Assembly: GCF_030064125.1 (NCBI RefSeq)
Contig: NZ_CP125957.1
Location: forward strand, 3,038,001 to 3,102,000
Reading direction: 5' to 3'
Source of the DNA: Pseudomonas sp. G2-4
GTDB taxonomy: Bacteria; Pseudomonadota; Gammaproteobacteria; Pseudomonadales; Pseudomonadaceae
Length of the DNA: 64,000 nucleotides
Shown: positions 1 to 7,976 of the stretch, one piece after another
Layout of the letters: the number at the start of each line of letters is the position of its first letter
Numbering within the stretch: position 1 is the stretch's first letter
Position numbers and translations under genes: made by a program
The notes under the pieces: model-generated
Told to the model about the DNA's origin: nothing
Database searches by the model: none
The model's input: only the letters and a program-made list of their open reading frames with translations

Positions 1-275
1 TTTTCGATCATCGGCGCGATGACGTCGTATTCCAGCCAGGCTGGCACCATGATTGCCAACGGCTGCTCGTCCCGGGCCAACAATTGCTCGACGGTCAGCG
101 GCCGAAATCTGCGGTCCACGGTGAACTTGCGGTACAGGCGGCGAGACCAGTACCACACGTCAATGATCAGATCGTCCAGGCTGGAGATCAGGATCAGTAC
201 CGCGACCACAATGGTCGCGGCTTCCAGGTAGTTATAGTAGTGGGCCAGCCAATAGGGCCAATAAAGCGACGTCAT
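1..275 (-). CDS. nfrB: NfrB-type glycosyltransferase, N-terminal part (cut by window edge)
   Basis: Only the first 91 codons are present; the gene continues leftward out of the window. The N-terminus has a hydrophobic segment at about residues 17-35, then SLDDLIIDVWYW and a basic stretch, then PLAIMVPAWLEYDVI. This order closely resembles E. coli NfrB, with its ISGLDDFFIDVVYW segment and LAIMVPAWNE opening of the glycosyltransferase-2 domain. NfrB is an inner-membrane glycosyltransferase that in E. coli responds to c-di-GMP and makes the surface glycan used by phage N4. It starts 12 bp after the stop of the BcsB-like gene, so it is the third gene of a leftward wecB-bcsB-nfrB operon. The glycosyltransferase catalytic residues and any c-di-GMP-binding C-terminal domain lie outside the window. 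Confidence 0.82.
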   Translation of the reverse strand, partial: MTSLYWPYWLAHYYNYLEAATIVVAVLILISSLDDLIIDVWYWSRRLYRKFTVDRRFRPLTVEQLLARDEQPLAIMVPAWLEYDVIAPMIE

Positions 276-287
276 CAAAGGTTACCG

Positions 288-2501
288 TTACTGGCGATTG
301 CGACGGGCGCTACGGCCAGCCAGCAACAAGATTAGGAACAAGGCAATGCCACCTGGGATCAGCCAAAGCAGTGACGGTTTACGCCAGGCATCCAGGCCCT
401 TGGGTTCTTCCTGGCCGATCAACTGGCTGCCGTTGGGATCCTGGGTATCGAAGATCGCCACGGCACCGCTGTCACCCAGGATCGCCACGTCGCCACGGGT
501 CAGCACAATCGGCTTGGCCAGGCTTGGGGGCTGGTCGCCCAGGGCCCGATAGACCAGGCCGTGCTGGCCCGAGGTCTGCACCACTTGCAGGGATGCCAAT
601 TGGTTGAGGCGCTGCACATCCAGCATCACCTGGTCTTTATGGTTGATACGCAGGTGACCCTGCTCATCGACCTGGACCGATTCCTTGCTGTCCTTGAGTG
701 GCAGTTCGAAGGCCAGGAAAGCTTTATCCGGGCTGACGACGGCTTTTGGATCGGTGCTGACTTTCAACTGCGCACGCAACGGTGATACACCGGCGGCGTC
801 GGCCACCGCGATGACTTGGGTCAGGCTGCTGGCCGGATGGTCAAGGTACGCCTGGGGAACGAGCACCTGGGTGTCTACGGCGAATCGTGCGGCAATGCCG
901 GAAAAACCATCACCCAACGAGGTTTTGTCCAGCACGATATGGCTGGTGGGCAGCACCGACACCGGGAACGCTTGCGGTGTTTCCAGGCAACGGTCGCTGA
1001 CCGGCTGGCGCTGGAACGAGACGCGCAAGACGTTTTTCGAGCCCAGGGCATAGCGTGGGATGTGAGCCTGGATGCGTTGCGGTTGACCATCGGTGGTCAG
1101 TTGCTGGGCACCGATCAGGAAATCATTGAAAAACAGCGAGGCCACGGGCGCGGTGTCTGAAGCACCGGGGGCAGCGGATACGTCGACCACTGCGGTGACG
1201 GGCAGGCGACCGTCATAGGCCACGCTGCCGAGGGGGAACGAAGTGCTCCAGTCGAATCGCGATGCTACGTCGAAAGTGCCGGGAGCACCGCCCAGTCGCG
1301 ACAGGGCCACGCGGCCATCGTCGCTCAACGGCGTTTGTGCTTCGTTCACGGTCAACTGGCGGCTGCGTGCCAGTTTGTTCCACGCAGAACCCAACAGGGA
1401 CAAGGCCTTGCCGGTTGCATCCGGGGCGATCATCAGTACCGGGCGGGTGCCCAGCAGTGCCAGACGTACGTTATCAGTACCGGTGCTCACCATGGCGGCG
1501 TTGACGTGGGCATCGCGCCATTGGGTCAAGGCCGTGGCCGCCGTTGTGTCGACGCCTTGGATCTGGCTTTGCAAGGCATCCAGGGACTGGTTGATGGCCT
1601 GGAGCAATTGCGGGTCGTTGATGGCCAGATCGGCTTGTACGTTCGGCGTCTGGCCGAGCATCAGCAGCGCACCGATTTCGGCTGGGTTGGCCAAGGTGTG
1701 CTGGCCTTTGCCGTTGAGGCTGGCGAAGGCGGGAATGTTCAACAGCTCGGTCGGGACGCGCAGGCTGCTCAGGTCCACGCTGTCCTGCACGGCAGGGAAG
1801 GGCAGGATGCGGGCGTGCTTGCCGATGCGCTCCAGGGCTACGCCCAATCGCCAGGCGGCATCATAGCTGCCGGCCGACAACGAGCCCGGTGCGACCAGGA
1901 TGCCGGGGCTGGCAGGCAGTGTGGTCCAGGCGGCGCCGACGTCCTGCAGTTGGCTGGCGTCGTAGCTGTAGTTCAGGCGCGTGTCGGGTTGAATGCGCAG
2001 CACGTTGCCGATGACCCGGTCTTCTTCGCACAGCGGCCGGGAGACCACCGAGGACCAGGCAATGCCCAAACGCACCAGGCCGTTGTCGCGCGGGGCCTTG
2101 TCCACACCCAACTTGACGCTGGCATCGCCCTGCGCTTCGCTGAGGCCTTCGGCACGCACCGGATAGCCATCGAGCGACAGCAGCATGGTGTTGCGGCCGC
2201 CTTCGCCATTGAGATAACTGGCGTCCAGTTGCAGGGTCGCATCGTTCAGCGTCACGCCGGCGGGGACGGGCAAATACAGTTCGCGTCGAGCGTCGCTGGC
2301 GCCCAGCAGGATCGGCGCTGTGATGCCCAGGTCGCTCAAGCGAATCTCACGTTCCTGGCGGGTATCGGCGTTGAGTCGATGGATTGCCTGGGTGAGCGGG
2401 CTATCCGCAGCCAGGGCAAAGGTCGGCATGAGCGCGAGCAGGCTCAGGCCACAGGCAAGGGCGCTGAGCGCGCCCGTAGGGATGGCAACGGAAGGCTTCA
2501 T
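288..2501 (-). CDS. BcsB-like periplasmic polysaccharide synthase subunit
   Basis: 737 aa. It has a signal peptide (about residues 1-31, ending TFALAAD), a long periplasmic body and a single C-terminal membrane helix (SLLWLIPGGIALFLILLLAG) followed by a basic tail. This is the topology of BcsB, the periplasmic partner of cellulose synthase BcsA. The repeated beta-rich jelly-roll style sequence also suits the BcsB family. It sits between a UDP-GlcNAc 2-epimerase gene and nfrB, so it more likely guides an aminosugar polymer made by NfrB than cellulose; no bcsA, bcsZ or bcsC is in view. ATG start at 2501, 36 bp after the wecB stop. Family assignment is good; the substrate is inferred. Confidence 0.75.
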   Translation of the reverse strand: MKPSVAIPTGALSALACGLSLLALMPTFALAADSPLTQAIHRLNADTRQEREIRLSDLGITAPILLGASDARRELYLPVPAGVTLNDATLQLDASYLNGEGGRNTMLLSLDGYPVRAEGLSEAQGDASVKLGVDKAPRDNGLVRLGIAWSSVVSRPLCEEDRVIGNVLRIQPDTRLNYSYDASQLQDVGAAWTTLPASPGILVAPGSLSAGSYDAAWRLGVALERIGKHARILPFPAVQDSVDLSSLRVPTELLNIPAFASLNGKGQHTLANPAEIGALLMLGQTPNVQADLAINDPQLLQAINQSLDALQSQIQGVDTTAATALTQWRDAHVNAAMVSTGTDNVRLALLGTRPVLMIAPDATGKALSLLGSAWNKLARSRQLTVNEAQTPLSDDGRVALSRLGGAPGTFDVASRFDWSTSFPLGSVAYDGRLPVTAVVDVSAAPGASDTAPVASLFFNDFLIGAQQLTTDGQPQRIQAHIPRYALGSKNVLRVSFQRQPVSDRCLETPQAFPVSVLPTSHIVLDKTSLGDGFSGIAARFAVDTQVLVPQAYLDHPASSLTQVIAVADAAGVSPLRAQLKVSTDPKAVVSPDKAFLAFELPLKDSKESVQVDEQGHLRINHKDQVMLDVQRLNQLASLQVVQTSGQHGLVYRALGDQPPSLAKPIVLTRGDVAILGDSGAVAIFDTQDPNGSQLIGQEEPKGLDAWRKPSLLWLIPGGIALFLILLLAGRSARRNRQ

Positions 2502-2537
2502 TCAGGCAAATCTCGATCGGATAAGGGTGAGTAGCGG

Positions 2538-3806
2538 TTATGAGGTGAAATCGGTGAGCAACTCGCGGGGCGAGGACATCGGCACATGTGCCAATGGCTC
2601 GGACGGCTGCGCCTGGCCCACGACAAAATCGTTGACCGGACGCCCCATCAGGGTGTCGACAATGCGTTGGCTGGCTTTGCCATCGCCATAGGGGTTGACT
2701 GCCTGCGAGGTACGACGCCACAAGGCCACGTCGTCGAACAAGGCGTTTACGCCAGCGATGATCGAGGCCGGGGAAGTGCCAACCAGGCGCACGGTACCCG
2801 CGGCCACGGCTTCGGGGCGTTCGGTGACGTCGCGCATCACCAGCACCGGTTTACCCAGGGACGGCGCTTCTTCCTGCACACCGCCGGAGTCCGTGAGGAT
2901 GACGTGGGCGTGTTGCATCAGGCGCACGAACGCCAGGTAATCCAGGGGCTTGATCAAGTGCACGTTGAGCAGGTCACCCAGTTGTTCGGTCACCGGCCCC
3001 AGCACGTTGGGATTGAGATGCACCGGGTAGACGATCTGGATGTCAGTACGCTGGGCCAGATGACGCAAGGCCTTGCAGATATCCAGGAAGCCTTCGCCGA
3101 AGTTTTCCCGGCGATGACCGGTCACCAGCAGCAGCTTGCGTCCGGTTTGCAGGAACGGGAACTGTTGGTCCAGTTCGCCACGCAACTGTGCATCCTCATT
3201 GATGCGCTGAGCCGTCAGTTGCAGGGCGTCGATGACTGTATTGCCCGTCACCAGGCAGCGGCCCTGCAGGCGTTCGCCCAGCAGGTTGTCGCGTGATTGG
3301 CCGGTAGGGGCAAACAGCAGGTCGGCACTGAGGTCGATGCAGCGACGGTTCATTTCTTCCGGCCATGGACTGTAGATGTCACCGGTGCGCAGGCCGGCTT
3401 CGACATGGCCCACGGGAATACGCCGGTGGAAGGCGGCCATCGAGGCCACCATGGCCGAAGTGGTGTCGCCATGGACCAGTACCCGATCCGGCCGGGTCTG
3501 TTCCAGGACCGGGTCGATGGCGCTGTACAGGGCGGCAGTCAGTGAGTTGAGCGTCTGGTGCGGCGTCATCACGTCCAGGGTGAAGTCGGCCTTGAGATCG
3601 AACAGATCCAGCACCTGCTTGAGCATGCTTTGATGCTGGCCGGTGACGCAGATCAGTGACTCAATACCTGGTTCGGCGGCGAGGGCCTTGACCAGCGGTG
3701 CCATCTTGATGGCTTCGGGACGGGTACCGAAGATCGACAGGATCTTGAGCCGTGGGACTTGAGTAGCGATGACGCCCTTCCTCGCGCAGTTTGCTGCGCC
3801 GCACAA
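2538..3806 (-). CDS. wecB: UDP-N-acetylglucosamine 2-epimerase (non-hydrolysing)
   Basis: Interconverts UDP-GlcNAc and UDP-ManNAc in the cytoplasm. The N-terminal KILSIFGTRPEAIKMAPLV is the family signature, followed by TGQHQSML, HGDTTSAM, VEAGLRTGD, the GHRRENFG motif and, near the C-terminus, TDSGGVQEEAPSLGKPVLVMRD and TERPEA. Length (422 aa) is slightly above the usual 375-390 because of extra residues at both ends. There is no ATG before the conserved block in this frame. The most likely start is TTG at 3806, with an in-frame stop 9 bases further upstream. It is the first gene of the operon with the BcsB-like protein and nfrB, so it probably supplies UDP-ManNAc for the polymer. Confidence 0.88.
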   Translation of the reverse strand: MCGAANCARKGVIATQVPRLKILSIFGTRPEAIKMAPLVKALAAEPGIESLICVTGQHQSMLKQVLDLFDLKADFTLDVMTPHQTLNSLTAALYSAIDPVLEQTRPDRVLVHGDTTSAMVASMAAFHRRIPVGHVEAGLRTGDIYSPWPEEMNRRCIDLSADLLFAPTGQSRDNLLGERLQGRCLVTGNTVIDALQLTAQRINEDAQLRGELDQQFPFLQTGRKLLLVTGHRRENFGEGFLDICKALRHLAQRTDIQIVYPVHLNPNVLGPVTEQLGDLLNVHLIKPLDYLAFVRLMQHAHVILTDSGGVQEEAPSLGKPVLVMRDVTERPEAVAAGTVRLVGTSPASIIAGVNALFDDVALWRRTSQAVNPYGDGKASQRIVDTLMGRPVNDFVVGQAQPSEPLAHVPMSSPRELLTDFTS

Positions 3807-4516
3807 CAGTTCGCCCTAGTGCGATCATGCACTTGAGTAAGTGATTTAAGTTAAGTGGATCCAATGTACGAAAGGGCTGTACGCGCAAAGAAAGTTGCGT
3901 GGTGGCACCTTGGTTTTTTGGAGCGGCAGATTAATAACATCAAAGTACGTTGTCGCAAAGTTTTTTGTGTGAAGTTTTATTAATATTTTTTTGAAGGCGA
4001 AGTCGATGCCAGGGGTAACGCGGATTGACCATTGATCAAATCCAATTACCCATTGATTTATAAGGGTTTCAAATTCTCTGTTGATTTCTGCGTGGCAATA
4101 ACTACGTCGCGGGTGGTTATTAATTATTGGCGCCGTAATAAAGGCGAAGGCAACTTTTGTATGTCGGCGAAATGGCGTCGGAATGTTGTCGCGGGTCGCT
4201 AGTTTATTTGCTTGAACTCTTTGTTTGCTAAAGTGCGCTTATTAAAATTGGTTCATTTTATTTTTGTTAATTTTGATGAGTGGTTTGTAATAACTATGTT
4301 CGTGACGTGCCGCCGGTTGTTCTCAAACAGCGAAAGTGTGCGTCTGGTTTCGCCAAATTGGGGAGGGGTAGTCGTTTTAGCGCATAGCCGATAATCGCAC
4401 GCTTTGTCATGCATGCGTGCTTGGGTTATTGACCGAACTAACCGGTTGGTACATTTTAGGCGCATCCGCCTTGTGTCGCATTGCCAGGGCCATAATAAAA
4501 AATAGAGGAACACCTC
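3807..4516. other. AT-rich intergenic region between divergent operons
   Basis: About 0.7 kb with no convincing gene. Its composition is strikingly A/T-rich against the GC-rich neighbours, with runs such as TTATTAATATTTTTTT near 3977-3992 and TTAATTTTGATGAG near 4267-4280. It separates the leftward polysaccharide operon from the rightward TRAP operon and must hold both promoters. A perfect AACCGGTT palindrome lies at 4440-4447, just downstream of a TTGACC hexamer at 4429-4434. AT-rich gaps like this are typical targets of MvaT/MvaU silencing proteins in Pseudomonas, but that role is inferred. Confidence 0.6.
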
Positions 4517-4609
4517 ATGCGCAGTTGCTTGCACTCCCTCATCGCCTCTCCCTCGATCTGTCGCGCCCGACCTGGAGCTCTTCGCAACGCCTGCGCCTGG
4601 ATTCGATAG
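4517..4609 (+). CDS. Possible 30-codon ORF ahead of the TRAP operon
   Basis: ATG with a good ribosome binding site (AGAGGA at 4504-4509, 7 bases before the start) opens a 30-codon frame ending at TAG 4607-4609, 67 bp before dctQ. The peptide is rich in Arg, Cys and Ser and has no recognised family. It could be a leader peptide, a degraded gene end, or chance. Only the ribosome binding site and position support it. Confidence 0.25.
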   Translation: MRSCLHSLIASPSICRARPGALRNACAWIR

Positions 4610-4676
4610 CGGACACCGTCGCCGTTTCTATCGCGCCGGCTGGATCCCGGCATCGACAATTCGAGAGGTCTTCAAG

Positions 4677-5222
4677 ATGACAAAAGTCGTCGATCTGTAT
4701 TTCAAGCTGCTCAAGCTCCTGATCGTGTTGTGCATGGTCGCCATGATCGTGCTGGTGTTCGGCAACGTGGTGCTGCGTTATGCGTTCAACTCCGGCATCA
4801 GCGTGTCGGAAGAACTGTCGCGCTGGTTCTTCGTCTGGATGATTTTTCTCGGCGCCCTGGTGGCGCTCAAGGACCGTGCGCATCTGGGGATGGACAGCCT
4901 GGTCAAGCGCCTGTCGCCAGCCGGCAAGCGCATCTGCCTGGTCATCGGGCATCTGCTGATGCTGTACATCTGCTGGTTGATCTTCATCGGCAGCTGGCAG
5001 CAGGCGGTGATCAACCTGGATGTGGTCGCGCCGGCCTCGGGGTTATCGATGGCGCTGTTCTATGCCGCCGGCCTGGTGTTTGGTGCCAGCGCCGCGGCCA
5101 TCCTGCTCTACGAACTCTACCTGGCGACGTTCGGCAAGCTCGGCGATGACGAACTGGTCATGGTCAAGGACAGCGACGCCGAGGTGAGCGCCCACAACCC
5201 CATCAAGAGTACCCGCCCATGA
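4677..5222 (+). CDS. dctQ: TRAP transporter small permease subunit (DctQ)
   Basis: 181 aa with four hydrophobic segments (about residues 10-30, 50-65, 88-110 and 130-150), as expected for the DctQ family. The motif VLRYAFNSGISVSEELSRWFFVWMIFLGA is the typical DctQ region (N-V-x-x-R-Y, then E-E). With DctM it forms the membrane part of a sodium-coupled tripartite transporter for organic acids. Its stop overlaps the dctM start by 4 bp (ATGA), indicating translational coupling. The cytoplasmic tail is rather long and acidic. Confidence 0.9.
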   Translation: MTKVVDLYFKLLKLLIVLCMVAMIVLVFGNVVLRYAFNSGISVSEELSRWFFVWMIFLGALVALKDRAHLGMDSLVKRLSPAGKRICLVIGHLLMLYICWLIFIGSWQQAVINLDVVAPASGLSMALFYAAGLVFGASAAAILLYELYLATFGKLGDDELVMVKDSDAEVSAHNPIKSTRP

Positions 5223-6499
5223 CACTGGTTATTTTCCTCGGGTCCTTGATAGGCAGCATGGCGCTGGGCATTCCCATTGCGTTTGCCTTGCTGGTGGTCA
5301 GCGTCGCGCTGATGTTCTACCTGGATCTGTTCGATGCGCAAATCATCGCCCAGAATCTGCTCAACGGCGCCGACAGCTTCCCGCTGATGGCCGTGCCGTT
5401 CTTCATGCTGGCCGGCGAGGTCATGAATGTCGGAGGGCTGTCCAAACGCATTGTCAACATTGCCATGGCGCTGGTGGGGCACAAACGCGGTGGTCTCGGT
5501 TACGTGGCAATCATTGCTTCCTGCCTGTTGGCGTCGCTCTCCGGTTCGGCCGTGGCGGACGCGGCGGCACTGGCGGCGTTGCTGGTGCCGATGATGGTGC
5601 TGGCCGGGCACAACCGGGGACGCTCGGCAGGCCTGATCGCCGCCGGTAGCATCATCGCACCGGTCATTCCGCCGAGCATTGGTTTCATTGTGTTTGGCGT
5701 GGCCTCCGGGGTGTCGATCTCCAAGCTATTCCTGGCCGGCATCGTGCCTGGGCTGATGCTTGGAGCTTCGCTGGCCGTGGCCTGGTGGTTCATCTCTCGA
5801 AGCGAGAATGTCGAGACGCCGCCCAAGCGTTCCCGTGCCGAAGTGCTGCGCACATTGCTCGACGGCAGTTGGGCGATGGGCCTGCCTTTGATCATCATCC
5901 TGGGTCTTAAATTCGGCATCTTCACCCCCACGGAAGCCGCAGTGGTCGCGGCGGTCTATTCGCTGTTCGTGTCCCTGGTGATCTACCGGGAAATGAAAGT
6001 CAGCCAGCTGTACGACGTGATCCTGTCGTCGGCCAGGACCACCTCGGTGGTGATGCTGCTGGTGGCGGCGGCCATGGTTTCGTCATGGCTGGTGACCATC
6101 GCCGACCTGCCGGGCCAGCTGGCAGAACTGCTGCAGCCCTTCATGGACAACCAGACCCTTTTGCTGCTGGTGATGATGGTGCTGATCATCCTGGTGGGAA
6201 CGGTGATGGACATGACCCCGACCATTCTCATCCTCACCCCGGTGCTGATGCCGGCAGTCATCCAGGCGGGTATCGACCCGGTGTATTTCGGCGTGTTGTT
6301 TCTGATCAACACGGCGATCGGGCTGATTACGCCGCCGGTGGGCACGGTGCTCAATGTGGTGTGTGGGGTGGCGAAGCTGGACTTCGAGGAGATCGTCCGT
6401 GGCGTGTGGCCGTTCATGCTCGCGCAGTTTGTGGTGCTGTTCCTGCTCGTGTTGTTCCCTCAGCTGGTCCTGGGGCCCTTGAAATTCTTCACCGGATGA
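5219..6499 (+). CDS. dctM: TRAP transporter large permease subunit (DctM)
   Basis: 426 aa, the usual DctM length, with about a dozen hydrophobic segments. Typical family blocks are visible: GIPIAFALL near the N-terminus, PLMAVPFFMLAGEVM, SALSGSAVADAAAL-type sequence (here ASLSGSAVADAAALAALLVPMM), IIAPVIPPSIGFIVFG, MDMTPTILILTPVLMP and the final INTAIGLITPPVGTVLNVVCGVA. It is the transport channel subunit in the inner membrane. Second gene of dctQMP; 55 bp separate it from dctP. Confidence 0.93.
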   Translation: MTLVIFLGSLIGSMALGIPIAFALLVVSVALMFYLDLFDAQIIAQNLLNGADSFPLMAVPFFMLAGEVMNVGGLSKRIVNIAMALVGHKRGGLGYVAIIASCLLASLSGSAVADAAALAALLVPMMVLAGHNRGRSAGLIAAGSIIAPVIPPSIGFIVFGVASGVSISKLFLAGIVPGLMLGASLAVAWWFISRSENVETPPKRSRAEVLRTLLDGSWAMGLPLIIILGLKFGIFTPTEAAVVAAVYSLFVSLVIYREMKVSQLYDVILSSARTTSVVMLLVAAAMVSSWLVTIADLPGQLAELLQPFMDNQTLLLLVMMVLIILVGTVMDMTPTILILTPVLMPAVIQAGIDPVYFGVLFLINTAIGLITPPVGTVLNVVCGVAKLDFEEIVRGVWPFMLAQFVVLFLLVLFPQLVLGPLKFFTG

Positions 6500-6554
6500 T
6501 ATCGGTGCAAGCCGTAGTAGCTCGACTTAAAAACAATAATGATCGGAGAGTGAC

Positions 6555-7574
6555 ATGCGAAAACTGATGAAAACCCTGTTGGCCGGGGCGTGCGCAACGG
6601 GGTTGTTGCTGGGCAGCGTGGCGAGCCATGCGGATGAGATCCGTGAACGCACCCTGCGATTCGCGTTCCAGAACGTCAAGGAACATCCACAAGGGCAGGG
6701 CGCGCAGAAGTTTGCCGACCTGCTCAGTGCGAAGAGCGGTGGCAAGATCAAGGTCCGTCTATTCCCCGGTGGCACCTTGGGCGGTGACGTGCAGACGGTG
6801 TCGGCCTTGCAGGGCGGCACGCTGGACATCACTGTGCTCAACTCCGGCATCCTCGCGGCCCAGGCACCGGACTATGCCATGCTCGACTTCCCGTTCCTGT
6901 TCAACAACGCGGAGGAAGCCCATGCGGTGATCGATGGGCCGGTCGGCCAGAAACTCGCCGCGCAGCTGGATAGCAAAGGCCTGGTGGGCCTGGGCTATTG
7001 GGACCTGGGTTTCCGCAGCCTGACCAACAGCAAGCATCCGGTGGCCAAGCTCGAAGACATGCAGGGCTTGAAGATTCGCGTCATCCAGTCGCCGATCTAC
7101 CTGGAAACCTTCTCCGCCCTGGGGGCCAACCCCGTGCCGATGGCCTTCCCCGAGGTCTACACCGGCCTTGAACAGCACACTATCGACGGCCAGGAAAACC
7201 CGTTCACGGTGATCGAAGGCAATAAATTCTACGAGGTGCAGAAATACCTCTCCGTGACCGGGCATATTTTCAACCCGCAGTCGTTGATCATCAGCCAGAA
7301 AACCTGGAATCGCCTGAACGACGATGAAAAGACGATGATTCGCGAGGCGGCAGTCGAGGCGCAAACATTCCAACGGGAAGTCACAGCCGCGAGCATGGAC
7401 AAGGCGAAAGCGACGCTGGCTGGCGCGATGACCGTCAACGAAATCACCCCCGCCGAGAAAGATCGCTTCCGCGAGCGCGTGCAACCGGTCATCGACAAGT
7501 TCGCCAAGTCCCTGGATGGCAACCTGGTGAAGATGATGTACGACGAAATTGCCAAGGTGCGCGCGGCCCAGTGA
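6555..7574 (+). CDS. dctP: TRAP transporter solute-binding protein (DctP)
   Basis: 339 aa with a clear signal peptide (residues 1-26, ending SVASHADE). It has the DctP landmarks: FPGGTLGGDVQTVSALQGGTLDIT, then LEDMQGLKIRVIQSPIYLETFSALGANPVPMAFPEVYTGLEQHTIDGQENP. The Arg of KIRV is the residue that usually anchors a substrate carboxylate. The ligand is therefore probably an organic acid, but the exact one cannot be read from sequence; no catabolic enzyme is linked. A ribosome binding site (GGAGAGTG) precedes the ATG. A REP array follows immediately and probably ends or stabilises the transcript. Confidence 0.92.
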   Translation: MRKLMKTLLAGACATGLLLGSVASHADEIRERTLRFAFQNVKEHPQGQGAQKFADLLSAKSGGKIKVRLFPGGTLGGDVQTVSALQGGTLDITVLNSGILAAQAPDYAMLDFPFLFNNAEEAHAVIDGPVGQKLAAQLDSKGLVGLGYWDLGFRSLTNSKHPVAKLEDMQGLKIRVIQSPIYLETFSALGANPVPMAFPEVYTGLEQHTIDGQENPFTVIEGNKFYEVQKYLSVTGHIFNPQSLIISQKTWNRLNDDEKTMIREAAVEAQTFQREVTAASMDKAKATLAGAMTVNEITPAEKDRFRERVQPVIDKFAKSLDGNLVKMMYDEIAKVRAAQ

Positions 7575-7610
7575 GCTGAACCCAACACCAGGCCTTGAGC
7601 CGATCAAACC

Positions 7611-7948
7611 TGTGGGAGCGAGCTCAGCTACATCACTGCGGCTGACCTGGCGCCATCGCGAGCAAGCTCGCTCCCACACTGGCCTTCCAGTGGGCATGCA
7701 ATCCGCGCTCGACACACATCTCCATGTGGGAGCGAGCTTGCTCGCGATAGCGGTGTGTCAGCCAACATCAATGCGGCTGACCTGGCGCCATCGCGAGCAA
7801 GCTCGCTCCCACACTGGCCTTTCAGTGGGCATGCAATCCGCGCTCGACACACATCTCCTTGTGGGAGCGAGCTTGCTCGCGATAGCGGTGTGTCAGCCAA
7901 CATCAATGCGGCTGATCTGACGCTATCGCGAGCAAGCTCGCTCCCACA
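7611..7948. repeat. Class A REP array with 135-bp tandem duplication
   Basis: Three class A inverted REP pairs lie at 7611-7678 (left arm damaged), 7725-7813 and 7860-7948. Each begins TGTGGGAGCGAGC and ends GCTCGCTCCCACA. The last two plus their spacer (starting GGCCTTYCAGTGGGCATGCA at 7681 and 7816) are near-identical copies with a 135-bp period. The array fills most of the gap between dctP and the convergent pheC-like gene. Short ORFs called here are translations of the repeats, not genes. Confidence 0.93.
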
Positions 7949-7976
7949 GGTTTTTTTGTTGCTCTTCCGTGAGCGG

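Noticed and set aside
3661..3888. Alternative short minus-strand ORF over the wecB start
   Set aside because: Other frame from wecB; carries no family motif and conflicts with the epimerase N-terminus.
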